From contig JAFQLG010000020.1 of assembly GCA_017414605.1 (NCBI GenBank), positions 1 to 7,333 on the forward strand: a stretch of 7,333 bases of DNA, written 5' to 3'. Position 1 is the stretch's first letter; the number at the start of each line of letters is the position of its first letter. The position numbers were made by a program, and so were the translations under genes. Shown piece after piece: positions 6,486 to 7,333 of the stretch. The notes under the pieces were generated by a model. It ran no database searches. It had not been told where the DNA came from and worked only from the letters and a program-made list of their open reading frames with translations. This DNA is from Clostridia bacterium (GTDB taxonomy: Bacteria; Bacillota_A; Clostridia; Oscillospirales; CAG-272).

Positions 6486-6520
6486 GGCGTTAACTTCGGT
6501 TAGCGCCTTTTTTATTTTTT
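6486..6520 (+). terminator. UUCG-loop intrinsic terminator directly before the lipoprotein ribosome binding site
   Basis: GGCGTTAAC (6486-6494) pairs with GTTAGCGCC (6499-6507) with one G-U pair around a C(TTCG)G tetraloop, followed by T6 A T6 (6508-6520). This is a textbook one-directional terminator. The ribosome binding site begins at 6522 and no promoter fits between, so the downstream gene appears to need readthrough or a conditional fold that breaks this hairpin. Confidence 0.92.
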
Positions 6521-6535
6521 CAGGAGAAAAAGAAA

Positions 6536-7333
6536 ATGAAAAAAACAGTATTGGTAGTATTGTTGATCTTGTCACTATGTGTTTTGGCTTTCGTGGCGTG
6601 TAACAATACACAAACACCCGAGCAGACAACGGAAGCGCACGTTCATTCGTTTGGCGAATGGACTACCGTAAAAGATGCCACTTGTACCGAAAGCGGACAG
6701 AAAGCGCGCGTTTGTGATTGCGGCGAGAAGGAAACACAAGGCATAAATGCTCTCGGTCACACCGAGGTTATAGACGCAGCAGTAGCTCCCACTTGTACCG
6801 AAACAGGACTCACCGAGGGTAAGCATTGTTCGGTTTGTGATGAAATCCTTGTAGCACAGGAAACCGTTGCCGCTCTCGGACATACCGAAGTCGTTGATGC
6901 GGCGGTAGCCAAGACCTGTACCACAAGCGGTTTGACGGAAGGAAAACATTGTTCTGTATGCGAAACCGTACTTATTGCACAGGAACCCGTCCCCGCATCT
7001 CACGAATGGAAAGAGGAATACGGCTGGGATAAAGGCGTGCATTGGCAGATCTGCTCTGTTTGTAAGAACACAAGCAGCCAAGTGGCGCACACACTTGCCA
7101 GCGACGGATATTGCACCGTTTGCGATAATCCCATAGCAGGCTCCGACGGCGTGTTTTATTTCCCATCTGCTGATGGAACTTACGCCGAAGTCGTTGGCTA
7201 CGTTGGTACTTCTACAAGAGTTGTATTTGCCGAGGAATACGAGGGTTTGCCTGTAACACATATAGCAAGTAGCGCATTCGCGGAAAAGGCAATAACCTCC
7301 GTAACCATCCCCGATAGTGTCACAAGCATAGGT
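6536..7333 (+). CDS. Cys-rich repeat lipoprotein with BspA-like leucine-rich repeat start (3' end outside window)
   Basis: The frame is open to the right edge (266 residues seen). The start follows AGGAG (6522-6526) by 9 bases. Residues 1-21 are a Lys-Lys hydrophobic signal peptide ending in a lipobox-like FVA-Cys22, so Cys22 is probably lipidated and the protein anchored outside the membrane. Residues 36-200 carry Cys modules: Cys50/60/62, then two near-identical 41-residue units from 72 and 113, each with TCTxxGLTEGKHCSVC (Cys87/98/101 and Cys128/139/142), then CSVC (173-176) and CTVC (193-196). CxxC spacing suits metal binding or disulfides; which one is unknown. From about residue 240 the sequence (VTHIASSAFAEKAITSVTIPDSVTSIG) matches the start of BspA-type leucine-rich repeats, which presumably continue past the edge. 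Such proteins are often linked to adhesion, but the ligand here is unknown. It lies downstream of the structured leader and terminator, which suggests attenuation control. Confidence 0.85.
   Translation, partial: MKKTVLVVLLILSLCVLAFVACNNTQTPEQTTEAHVHSFGEWTTVKDATCTESGQKARVCDCGEKETQGINALGHTEVIDAAVAPTCTETGLTEGKHCSVCDEILVAQETVAALGHTEVVDAAVAKTCTTSGLTEGKHCSVCETVLIAQEPVPASHEWKEEYGWDKGVHWQICSVCKNTSSQVAHTLASDGYCTVCDNPIAGSDGVFYFPSADGTYAEVVGYVGTSTRVVFAEEYEGLPVTHIASSAFAEKAITSVTIPDSVTSIG
6749..6994 (+). repeat. Two in-frame tandem 123-bp units in the lipoprotein gene
   Basis: Units 6749-6871 and 6872-6994 each encode 41 residues beginning ALGHTEV and containing LTEGKHCSVC. The protein copies are nearly the same, but the DNA differs at many third positions (for example ctcggtcac against ctcggacat), so the duplication is not very recent or has been under selection at the protein level. 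A shorter, more diverged module (residues 36-71) precedes them. Confidence 0.85.

Noticed and set aside
6575..7261. Open frame of 228 codons on the minus strand
   Set aside because: It is antisense to the lipoprotein gene. Its repeats are just the complement of the Cys modules, and the plus frame has a signal peptide, ribosome binding site and known repeat types.

Overview
The window looks like a fragment of an uncultured gut-type Clostridia (Bacillota) genome. The signs are a clostridial-type PfkA with a PCTIDND active-site motif, strong TTGACA/TATAAT promoters, GGAGG-type ribosome binding sites, many intrinsic terminators, and a lipoprotein combining Cys-rich modules with a BspA-like repeat start. 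No mobile element, CRISPR array, tRNA or rRNA was seen. The taxonomic guess is inference from gene style only.

Layout: (1) 1-1171, the 3' part of a right-handed beta-helix protein gene, followed by a terminator. (2) 1245-3906, a separately promoted paralogue of 854 residues. Both paralogues carry motifs like those of GH110 alpha-galactosidase-type beta-helix enzymes, and the complete one has no signal peptide. (3) A bidirectional terminator at about 3921-3950 serves this gene and the convergent pfkA (5039 to 3963, minus strand). (4) An AT-rich divergent control region (5040-5259) holds one promoter for pfkA and one for a radical SAM protein of the PflX type (5260-6177), with a palindromic operator-like site over the latter's -35 box. 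(5) 6254-6535 is the most unusual stretch: an extended -10 promoter, a roughly 173-nt RNA whose two ends pair through an 18-bp perfect inverted repeat starting at the predicted transcription start, then a UUCG-loop terminator ending one base before the ribosome binding site of the next gene. (6) 6536 to the right edge is the 5' part of a surface lipoprotein gene.

The genes do not form one operon: nearly every unit has its own promoter and terminator. pfkA is core glycolysis. The two beta-helix proteins may handle carbohydrate, and the lipoprotein is probably surface exposed, but no single pathway links them. The best candidate for something undescribed is the structured RNA or leader at 6289-6520. 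It could be a free small RNA with 6S-like rod architecture, or a transcription-attenuation leader for the lipoprotein gene.
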